A stretch of DNA of 64,000 nucleotides from Cymodocea nodosa (Eukaryota > Streptophyta > Magnoliopsida > Alismatales > Cymodoceaceae). The notes beneath the pieces are model-generated. The model did no database searches. It saw only the letters and a program-made list of their open reading frames with translations, and was not told the origin of the DNA. Shown one piece after another: positions 45,016-58,400 of the stretch; position 1 is the stretch's first letter; every line of letters starts with the position of its first letter. The stretch covers positions 13,291,001-13,355,000 of the forward strand of contig CM072345.1 in the NCBI GenBank assembly GCA_036874045.1, given 5' to 3'. Position numbers and translations under genes: made by a program.

Positions 45016-47280
45016 TTTTTCTTGAGGATACCATGGGCTTTCGGAGTATCCAAATCAACGGCTGAAGGTCGTCGGCTTCCATTCGCGTGAATGAAGACGT
45101 GCATTAAACACTTCATCGATTTAAAGTGACGGGAAAAAAAAGGTACGTAAGATTTCAAGAATTGAGCTTAGATTAGGCCTTCGTTTGATCCGATGAAAAG
45201 ATCACAGTGTTGCAACTACCCTGCTGCAAAGGCTGAGCACGTCATCGCTCGAACAGAGAGGGATCACAAAAGTCATTACCATTTGAAAGTTATCTTACCA
45301 AGCGATATGGGACTTTTCTTGAGGATTCCATGCGCTTTCGGAGTATCCAAATCAACGGCTGAAGGTCGTCGGCTTCCATTCGCGTGAATGAAGACGTGCA
45401 TTTAACACTTCATCGATTTAAAGTGACGGGAAAAAAAAGGTACATAAGATTTCAAGAATTGAGCTGGCCTTCGTTTGATCCGATGGAAAGATCACAGTGT
45501 TGCAACTACCCTGCTGCAAAGGCTGAGCACGTCATCGCTCGAACAGAGAGGGATCACAAAAGTCATTACCATTTGAAAGTTATCTTACCAAGCGATATGG
45601 GACTTTTCTTGAGGATTCCATGCGCTTTCGGAGTATCCAAATCAACGGCTGAAGGTCGTCGGCTTCCATTCGCGTGAATGAAGACGTGCATTTAACACTT
45701 CATCGATTTAAAGTGACGGGAAAAAAAAGATACATAAGATTTCAAGAATAGAGCTCAGATTAGGCCTTCGTTTGAAAAAGATCACAGTGTTGCAACTACC
45801 CTGTTGCAAAGGCTGAGCACGTCATCGCTCGAACGGAGAGGGATCACAAAAATCATTACCATTTGAAATTTATCTTACCAAGCGATATGGGACTTTTCTT
45901 GAGGATTCCATGCGCTTTCGGAGCATCTAAATCAACGGGTGAAGGTCGTCGGCTTCCATTCGCGTGAATGTAGTGCATTTAACACTTCATCGAAGTAAAG
46001 TGACGGGAAAAAAAAGATACATAAGATTTCAAGAATTGAGCTCAGACTTGGCCTTCGTTTGATCCGACGGAAAGATCACAGTGTTGCAACTACCCTGTTG
46101 CAAAGGCTGAGCACGTCATCGCTCGAACGGAGAGGGATCACAAAAATCATTACCATTTGAAATTTATCTTACCAAGCGATATGGGACTTTTCTTGAGGAT
46201 TCCATGCGCTTTCGGAGTATCTAAATCAACGGGTGAAGGTCGTCGGCTTCCATTCGCGTGAATGTAGTGCATTTAACACTTCATCGATTTAAAGTGACGG
46301 GAAAAAAAAGATACATAAGATTTCAAGAATTGAGCTCAGATTAGGCCTTCGATTGCTCCGATGGAAGATCACAGTGTTGCAACTACCCTGCTGCAAAGGC
46401 TGAGCACGTCATCGCTCGAACGGAGAGGGATCACAAAAATCATTACCATTTGAAAGTTATCTTACCAAGCGATATGGGACTTTTCTTGAGGATTCCATGC
46501 GCTTTCGGAGTATCCAAATCAACGGGTGAAGGTCGTCGGCTTCCATTCGCGTGAATGTAGTGCATTTAACACTTCATCGAAGTAAAGTGACGGGAAAAAA
46601 AAGATACATAAGATTTCAAGAATTGAGCTCAGATTAAGCCTTCGTTTGATCCGATGGAAAGATCACAGTATTGCAACTACCCTATTGCAAAGGCTGAGCA
46701 CGTCATCGCTCGAACGGAGGGGGATCACAAAAATCATTACCATTTGAAAGTTATCTTACCAAGCGATATGGGACTTTTCTTGAGGATTCCATGCGCTTTC
46801 GGAGTATCCAAATCAACGGGTGAAGGTCGTCGGCTTCCATTCGCGTGAATGTAGTGCATTTAACACTTCATCGATTTAAAGTGACGGGAAAAAAGTACAT
46901 AAGATTTCAAGAATTGAGCTCAGATTAGGCCTTCGATTGATCCGATGGAAGATCACAGTATTGCAACTACCCTGCTGCAAAGGCTGAGCACTTCATCGCT
47001 CGAGTGGAGAGGGATCACAAAAATCATTACCATTTGAAATTTATCTTACCAAAGCGATATGGGACTTTTCTTGAGGATTCCATGCGCTTTTCATGATAAT
47101 ACTTCATCGAAGTAAAGTGACGGGCCTCGATTGATCTGACAAAAATTCACAAATGTGGTAGTTACCCAACTCCACAGGCTCATCACGTCATCGCTCGTCC
47201 GTGCATAGATCCCAAAAGAACATTACCATTTAAAATTTATCTTACCGAGCGATATGGGACTTTTCAAACAGCGATTGAGG
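45016..47280 (+). repeat. Tandem array of about 290-294 bp satellite-like units
   Basis: The landmark AGCGATATGGGACTTTTCTT recurs at 45301, 45591, 45881, 46175, 46468, 46762 and 47053, spacing 290, 290, 294, 293, 294 and 291. A partial copy lies at the left end (from 45016) and a diverged, shortened copy at the right end (landmark at 47248). Units 1-3 share the stretch GTGAATGAAGACGTGCAT; later units have GTGAATGTAGTGCAT, so there are two subtypes in two blocks. Each full unit carries the same potential 64-codon frame, open with an ATG in only some units (45193-45387, 45480-45677, 46654-46848). The frame looks like a by-product of a conserved monomer. The array has visibly higher GC than its flanks. 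Confidence 0.93.
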
Positions 47281-50200
47281 GCCTTTGCCGGCATGGTTCC
47301 TACCACGCCTTGATTCGTGAAAGTGAGTAATGTGAAGTGACAAACAATTGCTAACTTGTGACGGCCATCAATGACGTACGGTTCAAGGCATCTTTTCTGG
47401 AAATTTTCAAAAACGGAGGCCAAGTAAAGTATTTCTATACTTCATTTCGAAACTTCAAGTTTTAAAAATTGGAAAATTATCCATGGTTTTATCTCGTAAA
47501 GAAATACCTAAATTTTAAAGTCGTAGGTACTTGCCTTTGGATAAAAAATCTTGCCATCCATGTATATAAATCGATGGTCAACATCTTGGTATTCAAGAAA
47601 ATTTATTGTATTCAATCTTTTAAAATTTCTAAACTTTTTTTATTTTAAATTTTTTCTCTTGACTATTATATCTTTTGGAAAAGATCTCCAAAAGATATGG
47701 GTCTCTTTCTATCGATCCTCAACGCAAAATTTATAAAATATTTACCGTAGGATTTTTCTGAAAACTATATATGATCTAAAAAACGGCGGGTAAAATAACT
47801 ATCATCCTAGTACAAGCAACCGTGGTTCAACGTGGATTCCATCCACGGTTAGACGACGATTTCATTGCAAAATGAACCAGAACAGAAAGAAAGAGTTGGG
47901 TTGTACTAGTCCTGAAGGAAAGTCATGGATCCTTGTCTGGTCGACGGTGAACAGACGATCGAACTGGCGTTTCCATTAAACACTGTTTGATGATGTGATC
48001 GACGAATACCGTCTAAATTAATTGAGGACCTCCAACTTGCAACATGTCCACCACCAAATTATCAGGTCCGAGCTGTAGTGTGGCAGAGGCAACATGTATG
48101 TCCACCACCAAGTTCTCTAATGTTTAGGTGAAATGGTTCAATCCCTGGTCCACATTCATGTCACTTGTGTGGAATACTCTATAAATCCTTATTGAAACAA
48201 CGAGGAGTGCACCTAACTTTATCTTTGGACAGCTACTACACTCTTCTCCTCCTTCAATCGATGTCTTTCTCTCTTCTTGGTACTTGATTTTTCATCTTCG
48301 GTGACAGTAGAAAGAAAAATTTGAAGTTATGGTGTTGCAAGCAAAAAGAAAGAAAGAGATTGTGTGAGATGTGTTCAAAGAGGTTATATTTTGAGATTTC
48401 TCAACATTCAAACATGAAACATGAACATATTTCATTCAATCATAATGTTCTTTTACCAATCAAGTTTGACTTTTTCTACATTTTTGAGAGCTATCTTAGT
48501 GTCTTGACTGTGCTAGGGATGTTGAGATTTAAGGTAATCCACATGAAGAAGAAGTTCTAGGAGACATGAAGAGAGTTTTTGATAGGAGTGGAATGACTGA
48601 GTCAACTCAACACAAGGGTGAATGTCACTTTTATCTTTTCTTGTATTAGTATCTAGGTTTTTATTATATTTTTGTTTCAAAAATTTCTTGTTTGGTTAAA
48701 TTTAAATGTACTTGAATGAAATATGTTTATGTTTCGTGTGTTGAATGTTGAGAAATCTCAAAATATAAATGTATTATGTTGATGTTGCAATGTTAAACGA
48801 GAACAAAAAATTTGTCTCGCTTATCTTCAAACGCGATGCTAATAAAAAGTGCAAAGGTACGATTGCCACATATCAATCTCTAAGGTTTTCTAGACAAGAG
48901 ATCAAACAACTTGGTCCAGTTAAGCTTCTTCGAATCACAACGAAATAATCCAAAGTGATCATTCTCTATGTTACAAAAGTTTAGTTTGATTTATATCATA
49001 CCACATTCTAAGCTATGCATGATTGATGTCATGTATACTTAGATATTATAGGAGTAGATTATAAATGTCTTTGTCACATGGTACGGTACAAAATTGAATA
49101 CTATAATCTATAATGTTAAAATCCTTTATTTCAAATTATCATCATAATCTTCAAATCAAATTGCTTTTAATACGAATCAAATTAAACCCTAAAAATACTA
49201 TAGTTATGAACACAATCATATATATATTTTTAATAATTGGAGCACTAGAACATGCACTTATTTTATACTCCTACATCAGAGGATGGACATGTACATTTGA
49301 TACTCTTATTTTGAACAGTTTATCATATTGAAATTCAGATTTTGAATCGATTTACAAATTTACTTTTCTTGAACCCGCAAACGTGGGAATGCTCTTTTTT
49401 CTGGCTCCTACGTTCTTTCAAGTTGGCAGCACGTCTTTCCGTCTTTCTTCCCTTTTTTTTAATCCTTAATTTTAAAAGTTATTTTAAACCAGCACCCATA
49501 TTCCCCCCTCCTCTTTTCATGTGCCAATAATCATTACTAAATCATAGATTTTATTATCATATCATTTTCTTCTAATATAAAAAAAGCTTATTCTTTTTGG
49601 TAATAAGGTAGTTAAAAAATAAGCTTCTCAAATTAAAATGATATTCTTTCCTTCCTTGAAATATCATTTCTAATTTATTTTAAGTAAAATTTTAAATAGA
49701 TTTACTAATTATTAATATAATAGAAAAAATGTCTTGGCTAATAGGTAAATGCTTTTATATATTTTTTCACAATACCTCGATGTGACATAAATGTGAGAGA
49801 GATTCAAAAATCAGTTTTATTTTTATAAGGACTAAAAAGAAATCACTTATTTAGACTTTTTAACTTACCCCTGTATCTTCCAAAAGGAAAAAAGATTTTT
49901 GAGAGTTGTTACATGGATCCACAAGAGAGTGAAGTAGTTATTAGGAAAATAAACATTATAGAATTTAATAATCTCAGTAAAATGACAACTAAAGATTAGA
50001 TATATTATTATTGGTGATTAACAGTAATTATACCTACTAGATACTTCAAATTATTTACATGGAATATAAACTGATGCAACGTATGGGACCGGTAATCTAG
50101 ATTTCTCGTAACCTTCATTTTGAACAGCAATAAATGTTTCCTAATAAAAAATGAACACAAAACCAATCAGTTTGATATAAGTTACATAGATTGATTCTGA

Positions 50201-50589
50201 TGCAGCCATACTAGCATATGCTATTACAGTCGGACGCTAATATAGACATGAAATGCTGAGTACAATCGTCACGCCATTACCAGTAAAAGGCCCAGCTCAA
50301 GGACGTGCATGATACCAAGTATTATCTAAATTGATGCAAAACATCCAGCAGAAGGATCAGACATGAAGGAACTTCACCTGCTTCATTGGTAGCTGCAATA
50401 AAAATATAAATTAAAATCAAAATGGATATTAACTACAGGTCAACTTGCGAAATCGTTATTATGTAAAACATGAACAATAAAAGGTTAGGCATTTATAGCA
50501 GAAGTTGAACAGTGGAATAGGGAATTCCACATCCACTAAACTTGCCGTCGTTGGGCCACAACCGCAGTCATTAGCATGGCATACAACTA
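47281..50589. other. AT-rich intergenic region, no gene recognised
   Basis: Only short unrelated frames. The stretch 47800-48300 is less AT-rich but shows no protein similarity I know. The stretch near 50330-50400 is also less AT-rich and could belong to a 3' untranslated exon of the ARF-GAP gene; this is a guess. Confidence 0.5.
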
Positions 50590-52365
50590 GCAATATGACA
50601 ATCCAAGTTATAATCTCATTACATAGAGGTTAAACATATGAATCTTTTTTTCATGTATTTCCATGTAAAGTCAATTTTTGAATAAATTATATAAATTTAA
50701 TTTTTTCACAATTTCTAACCAAGTACTTCTAAGTCTTTTCCATTTTTTTTAGTTTTTTTTTACATTAATTAATTCTCTTCTCCTAATTTACGTATTTTTT
50801 GATCCACTAAGAATATGACCAAACTACCTAAACCAGTTTTCTTTTATCATTACTTGATGTAACTACTACTCTGTTCTTAATAAAATAATTTCTTAACTTA
50901 TCCCTCGGTGCAACTTTTATTCATCCATTTAAGAATGCACATGTTAGTAATTATAACTTCTTTTTTAAATATGGTCATACTTTACATCTTAATATTTTGA
51001 ATTATAAAATATAACTAGGTGAATAATAGTATTACAGAATGTTTCTTTTAATTTTAAAAATATTTTCTTATCACGATACTCTAAAAGCATTTCTCAATTT
51101 CATTCATCCTACTTTAATTCTGTGAATAACATTTTTATTATTGTTATTTATTATAGATTCTAGGTATCTAAAAGTTTTACTTTTATGAATCCTATGGCTA
51201 TCTTGGTGTATACATTCATCATTATTCCTATTTCCATTAAAACTACATTCTATATATTCAGTTTTTAGCTTAATCTCAATATTTTGGACTCTAAAGTATC
51301 TCTCTATAATTTTAATTTATAACTAATTTCTGGTTTACCTTCATCCACTAAAACTATATCATTAGTAAATAACAAACATAAAGGTATTTCTTCTTAAACT
51401 TTCTTAATATTTCATCCAAAGCTAAGACAAATAAATAGAGTGCCTTTAGCCGCTGTTTATTTTCCTTGTTGTGGGACCTTGGCCTAGTCCCCCCACTTGT
51501 ACTCCTTTAGTTAATTAGGTCTCCCCCCTATAAATAAATCAGAGGTTATATATGTGTGTATGTATGCATATGTATATATATGTGAGTGTGTGTGTGTGTG
51601 TGTGTGTAGACTTAGAGAAGATTTTTTGTGTAAACATATGGCTAAAATCCTCTAATTTCTCCTCCCATAGTTTTAATGTTAATAACTACTTTTTCATATA
51701 TACCATTTATAATATCAATATATTCTATAAATCCTTTTTTTTCTAAAACTTACTGCAATAGATTTCTAAATACTCTACATAAACTTTCTTAAAATCAATA
51801 ACCATATAAAGGCCATTTTTCTTAACTCTACTATTTTTTATTAGTTGTCTAAGTAAATGGATAACTTTCGTTGTTAACTTATCTAAAATAAATTTAAATT
51901 GATTTTTTATAATTTTAATTGCATACCTTAGGTCTTAACTTAATTACCACTTTTCATAATTTTATAGTATGACTTATTAACTTAATACTACAATAATTAT
52001 TACAATACTATGTCACCATTATTCTTAAATATATATTAAAGAATTCTTTCTCCATTTATTTAACATCTTCTTATCTTTTAAATTATATTAAAAAGTTTAA
52101 TTAACCACTTAATCTCTACCTCACCCATAACTTCAATAGAAATACTATCCGATCCAATAATTTTCTTACATTTCATTTTCATAAGAAATTCTTTTATCAC
52201 TACTAATTCTTCTAAAATAACTATAATTTACATCCTTTATATTACTTCTCAAATTTTGCACATAAAAATTTCTTAAGATAGATTCATCAAAAAAATTTAC
52301 TAAAATACTTACACCATCTATCTTTTATTTCATTTTCTTTTACTAAAACTCTATCTACCTACAAA
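50590..52365 (-). mobile_element. Degenerate RTE-class LINE (reverse transcriptase)
   Basis: The minus strand, read across many frameshifts and stops, shows the order of an RTE-type reverse transcriptase. First comes a pre-RT block like RVLVKENEIKDRWCKYFSKF, then KKMLNKWRKNSL, then IHLLRQLIKNS, then a catalytic-site block LLFTNDIVLVDEGKPEIS in which FADD has become FTND. An ECSFNGNR stretch, YLESII and a C-terminal block near RNYFIKN follow. The end near 50597 resembles the short TTG-type tail of these elements. A TG-microsatellite insertion (about 51430-51610) interrupts it. It is dead. Confidence 0.75.
51581..51608 (+). repeat. TG dinucleotide microsatellite
   Basis: A run of TG repeats with a preceding imperfect TATGTG stretch. 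It lies inside the RTE element remnant and breaks its frame. Confidence 0.85.
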
Positions 52366-52495
52366 ATAGGCCAAGCAAGCAGTTCGTCTTGAACAGAATA
52401 ATACATCTAGGACAAACTGAAGGCATTACTTGCGAAAAGGGTGATATATGAGATTGAAGCTCACCAACGATGTCCACTTTAATATTGCAGGGTTT

Positions 52496-55400
52496 TCAGT
52501 TGGATTCAACGAGTAATAGAAACAACTCCTCATCAGTTACTGGCCCAAAATCCATTGCCCTTTCCAGAGCCGTTAGGCCTCCACAATCCCTGATGGCGGG
52601 ACTTGCACCCCTACAAAATGAAACATCTTTTGCCTAAATGTCCGAAAAAGAGTATTATCATATAAATATATAATCTATTTCTTAAAAAAATTCAAATTCT
52701 AACTAAAACTAAAAATAATAATATTTCCTGAATTTCTTGAAAGAAAACCACTAATTACCTCATTCTTCACCTAGACGAAAGGCTGAGAAAATATTTTAAT
52801 TTTAAGTGCTCATAAATAAAGGAAGTAAGTTATAAATATGAGCAATTCTAACTTAAGAACATATTATCTTAAAAATTGACCACTGCAACAAAGTCTAACA
52901 ATACTTGCATAGATTTTTAGGGAATATTACACAGCACCCTCCCTCAAGATGGTATTTCGAGAATCAATGCCAGATATGTTTGCAAGAGCTAACAATTGAA
53001 TAAATGAATTATGAAAAAATGCATTCCTATATAGATAGATTCCCATATGGAATCCCCACAATGTGAGTTTGGTTGCATGAAGGAGGTTCATCCCTTTATA
53101 ACTAGTCTCAAGTCTGGATAAAAAAAGGAGAGTTAATATTAGATAAACGGTTAGCTCTAAAAATTTGTTAATTTTTAAAGAAAATCTATTGTTGTTGTGA
53201 GTTTAATCGCACAAATCTTTTCCTTTTATTTTTCCATTAATAACTAAATATTGAATTAAATTATATAAATTAAATATTTTTTCATTATTTTTAGCTAAAT
53301 AGTATTTGGTCTTCTTTTACCTCTTTTAATTTCATATGCATTAATTAATTTTTATGTCCTTACAAATGCATTTATAGGCTTACTATGATAAAACACTGAC
53401 CAAACAATCCAGACTAGAAGAAAAAAAATGTTTCATCTAAAAACGCACCCTTTCGTAGAAAGAAAATTCTAATCATATTGACAGCAATATCCTTACCTTC
53501 TAATTAAATACTTGGCAAGCACGTTGTTCCTCATGAAAACACAATGATGAAGAGCCGTTCTACCATGCAAATCTTGCATGTTTATGTTGGCACCAAATTG
53601 CAAGAGCAGTTCTGACATCACAAGATCGCCTGTATGACATGCTAAATGCAGTGGAGAACAGCCTTCAAAACAATAGGTTGCCTCACCAGTGTGTTTGATT
53701 TTCTGACAACTTGCAGGATCATATTGCTTCCATTCTGTTTGGCACTGACTTGCCTTTTGGACATTCTTCAAATGGTAAAGATCTTCAGGATAAGCCATAT
53801 CATATGCTGTATCTGGACTTGTTTGTGATGTGACAAGAAGACGATACACTTCTTGTATTTTACCAGATTTTACAGATTCCCAAAATAAAGCAGCACAAGA
53901 ATGTGTTGACTTGGTCGTGTTTTTGACTACTAAACGTTTCTCCACATACTGTTGAAGAATAGCCACGTCAGAGCATGCTCATGACATACATTAGTTTTAA
54001 ACAAAAAAAGAACTCAATTTCAGTTGGAACAATGTGCCTTTCGTCATAATCATTGTTCCAACGGTACAGGAATTTCTAAGATTAAAACATGATTCAAACT
54101 CAAATGTGCCACACTTCAATGGAAATATTAGGAGAAATCTGGTGAAAACATAGAAGTTATGAAAGAGAGATAAACATGACTTGAAACCAATGTGGGATTA
54201 AACCCACAATACATAAATAATCTTAATATATTATTTTCTCTAATATTCCCCCTTCAATATGAAACATCTAGCTTGCAACAGACATATAAATAAATTATAA
54301 CAAACTAAACAAAGATAAGTAGCAATAATGTTGTGTAGGAAAAACAGTCAAACCCTACGTGACTACACTTTAATAAGTATAAATATTAATTCATTTTAAC
54401 ATCATTAGATTTAATCAACGTACGAACACCTATACATACTAAGAGGCCGATTTGTTGTTAATATCATTAAGCTTAGTCAACATATAAAAGTTTACTTATA
54501 TTAAGAGATTCACATACATGTTCTTACAAATACTAATAAAATCATCCAATAAAAGTAACAAAATAACATTGTCTAACATCAAAACTAATTTCATAAAGGA
54601 TATACAACTTTGACAAAGCAACATTGCTATAGCGTCGAGACTTACAAAAGAATAGTATAATTAATTTAATTGAAGATTGATAATGGATTATTAAACACTA
54701 TTTTTCTATCTTGTTTTTCTCTACTTTTTCCTTTTTTTAATTTTTTTTTGAACTTCCACCACTTTTAAACACTATTTTTTCATAATATTTTTTCATTTTT
54801 TTTCTTCTCTCCCCCTCCTTTTTTTCTCCTTTTTTGCTTTTCTTTATCTCTTTTTTTCTTGTTATTCTTCCTTTTTATATTTCTCTCTCCCCTCTCCATT
54901 TTTTTAAATCTCATGTATGTCTCTTCCTGCATCCCTACCTCTCCTTCCTCTTCTTCGTTTCTCCTCTCCCCACATGAAAACCTTATTCGGTTATGGTAGT
55001 GGTTGCACATGGAGTCCTCTAGATGAGACAACTATTATGTCTAGAAACATCAGTGATGCCTCTTGGAGGCATTCAAAATTGTAACAATGAGGAGGAAATT
55101 TGGGAGAGAGAACTAGATGATACGATGGATGGTGGTGATAGAAAAAAATTGAGTGAATGATAAATGTGTGTGGGCATGAAAAGAGAGGCATTGACAATAA
55201 GAAGAGAGGGTTGCAAAGTCCTATTGGTGGAAACAATAGGTAAGGTTGGGTGGGAAAGAAGGTGGATAGGAGCCAACGGTAAGAAAAGAGTTTGGATGTT
55301 GGAGAGAGAGGGGGACAATTACAGTTGGCAGCAACAAAGAGCTAGGATGAGGTCATTTGTGATAGTGGAGAGCAAAAAGGATAGTGCTGGTGCTACAACA

Positions 55401-58400
55401 CAGGTACAGTGGTGGGGAAGATGTGGTAGCTGCAATAGTGGGAGGCAAAGATAGTGGGCCAACAGTAGTAGTGGCTGGGAGATAATAGCTAGGGTTTCTC
55501 TCTTCCCTGCCCTAATTTTCCATCATTTTGAACTCTTAAAATTTAGCTCTAATATCATATTAGAATAAAGAGAATAAGTAGAAGTAGATTGATTTTATAA
55601 ATAAATATAAGTTTCTATATGTAAAGGCTACATATAAGAGATAAATATAACTTAACCAATATGAGACTAAACCCACAAATATACAAATAACCTTAATACA
55701 TTATTTTCTCCAATACATATATATAGTGGGTAATTAGAGAAGAGGATCCATATAACATAAAGGATCAACCCACTAACATCAACAATAACACTAACACTCC
55801 CTTTTTTCCCATAGAAGATTGTGCTCGAATCAGTAGTTGTTACCTGTTCTTCCCCTTGAAGTGCTTGGTTTGTTGCATTTGTTCAAGATTATAGACTTAG
55901 CCTTGATAAGCTAACTCCTCAGGCTTTAAATGTGTTTCTATTAGGTATTATAGGGCTCAATTACCGGTGATTTCTCTACTGATGCATCAGTATTTTTTCT
56001 GCAGAAATTACCTTTTTGAGTACAAATTTTTCTTCCAAGGGAAAGATATGAGAAATATTGATTAGTTAAATTTGCTACATCTTAGTCAACATGGCTGACG
56101 CAAGCTTAAAGAAAATCCCTCGTGTCCACAAACATGACTCAACAAGCACCAAGTCATCAACATTCCTTCTTGAGCTCTATTGCTCACCAAACCATCAGTT
56201 GTTTAAAAATCCATGCATTAGAAGCATGCAATTAAACACCGTCATATGTCTCACAAATTTCATTGATGTGTTAGTTTTTTTGAAACGACACTAGAACCAA
56301 TGTTGACATGATAATTTTATTACAAAAGGTGATTGTCTTTACTAAATCTTCATCAACCTAACTTTCAATATAACAAAATTTTATCAATATATGTCATTTT
56401 TTCAATTTACTTGAGTCCATTACAAAATCAAAAGTTGAATTCTTCGATCAAAAGTGACTTGCATCTGGTTGACGTAGGATGCAAACTAGGTGACTATGCT
56501 TGTAAAGGCTCTTGATCTACCACTTGACATGCCACCCCAATCTCTAATTCAACAAGTTACTTAAGGCTCTCCCATGATACTGTAGGACCATGGAAAACAA
56601 CATGGCATGCCAAGCATGCATGACGTGGACTCGAATCATTAGACCATATTATCTCCACCCACTTGGCAAACCACTCCCGTCTCTAATTTAACAACTTAAG
56701 GCTCTCCCATGATACCGTAGGACCATGGAAAACAACATGGCATGCCAAGCATGCATGACGTGAACTAGAATCATCAGACCATACTATCTCCACCCACTTG
56801 GCAAACCACTCCCGTCTCAATTTAACAACTTAAGGCTCTCCCATGATATCATAGGACCATAGAAAACAAGATGGTGTGCATGCATGATGTAAACTAGAAT
56901 CACTAGACTATGCTATCTCCACCCTAGGAGTAGGTTGACCATTGGATTAAGGAGCCTTCTCTATGTACTCCACCATCTTCTTCCATCACTAGTGTTTCCT
57001 CTTATCCTCATGCTAACTGTAACCCAAGCACCAACAATACTGGTATGTACGCCACCATCTTCTTCCATCACTAGCATTTCCTCTTATCCCCATGGTAGCT
57101 TCCACTCCTTATCTCCCAAAGCTCATCTACCTTGTGCAAACATCTCCTTGTCTCTCATCTTTTGCTGCCAAAATACCTTTGACCTTTGCTTTTTTCTGGT
57201 GATAGGGAATGGTAGTGTGGTTTCAAGAGTGCATCCCACCAAACCCACCATGCACACACTTTTCAGGAGAGGGGTAGGTTGAATCTTACAAAACCATAAG
57301 ATGCATCCAGAGTTATGAAGCTGAACAAGATGATCAATCCACCCAAATAGAAAAACAAAAAGAAAATTACATAAGTGGCTTGAGCAAGCACATCTTAAAG
57401 ATTATGGCATTCTTGGCAGACCGGAGAACCCAAAAAATGACACTCTTAGCAGCCAGTGATGATCAGTTGAGAGCTTGCCCTTCAGTATCCTGATCGCAAA
57501 CTCCACAGGTGAGCTTCTGGAATCAAACTGCAACAACACCCTCACCCCCCAACAACCAATGGTAGCAGGTAGCATAGAACTCCAAACAGCCCTGACACAG
57601 GTACACCAGTAGAAGAGGTGATTGCAGTCCTCTGGTACCAAATGGCAAAACACAAGAGGTGTCAAGATGTTGAACCCATTTGTTGGCACAGTGATGAATG
57701 TGCATCTTAGTCACAAGCTGCCCATGCACGAGTAAGTACATCAAAAGTTTGACTTGGAGGTCTAGCTTTCCAAACCATCTTGAATGCAAGCCAGGTAGTC
57801 TCTTGAAGATTAAGGAGATCACAACAGCTGCTAACCAAGAATCGCCCACTGGGCCTCCTTTCCATTTTAAATTGTCCACCCCACCTGCAGTTGGCTTGTT
57901 CCAGTCAATTAGGTCAAGGAAAGTCACCATGACCTTCATTTCATCATCCTTCAAGTGCCTTCTTAGACTAAGGTTCCATCACTATGTCCCATCTTTTAGA
58001 CAATCCTTGTCCCAGACCTTAGCTTCTTTGCATGCACATAAGTGAAAGAATCCAGGATACAAGGACATCAAAGGCTCCACTGAACAGTTTCTGTCTTGCC
58101 AAAATCTCACTAAAGTTCCACCACCTAGATCAAAACTGATCTTTGTGTGAAAGAATCCCAACAAGGTCAAAATTGCCTTCAAGAAATGGGACACTTTCTT
58201 GTCTTCAGTAATTATATATATATTTAGCTTTATTAATTCCTAAATATACTCAGATATATAAATGATCACAATATAACATCAAAATATGAAATGTAAAGCA
58301 CAAAGTATAAGTGTAAACACATGATCTAAATAATTTTCAAACAATAAGTTTGATGTCCAAAGCTTAAGGATTGAATAAAATATAAGATAATAACAATATC

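Noticed and set aside
45016-47280. CRISPR array
   Set aside because: The repeats are about 290 bases long without unique spacers, and the DNA is from a plant nucleus.
54780-55031. 83-codon minus-strand frame rich in Lys, Arg and Glu
   Set aside because: It arises from a pyrimidine-rich tract on the plus strand; simple-sequence composition, no family.
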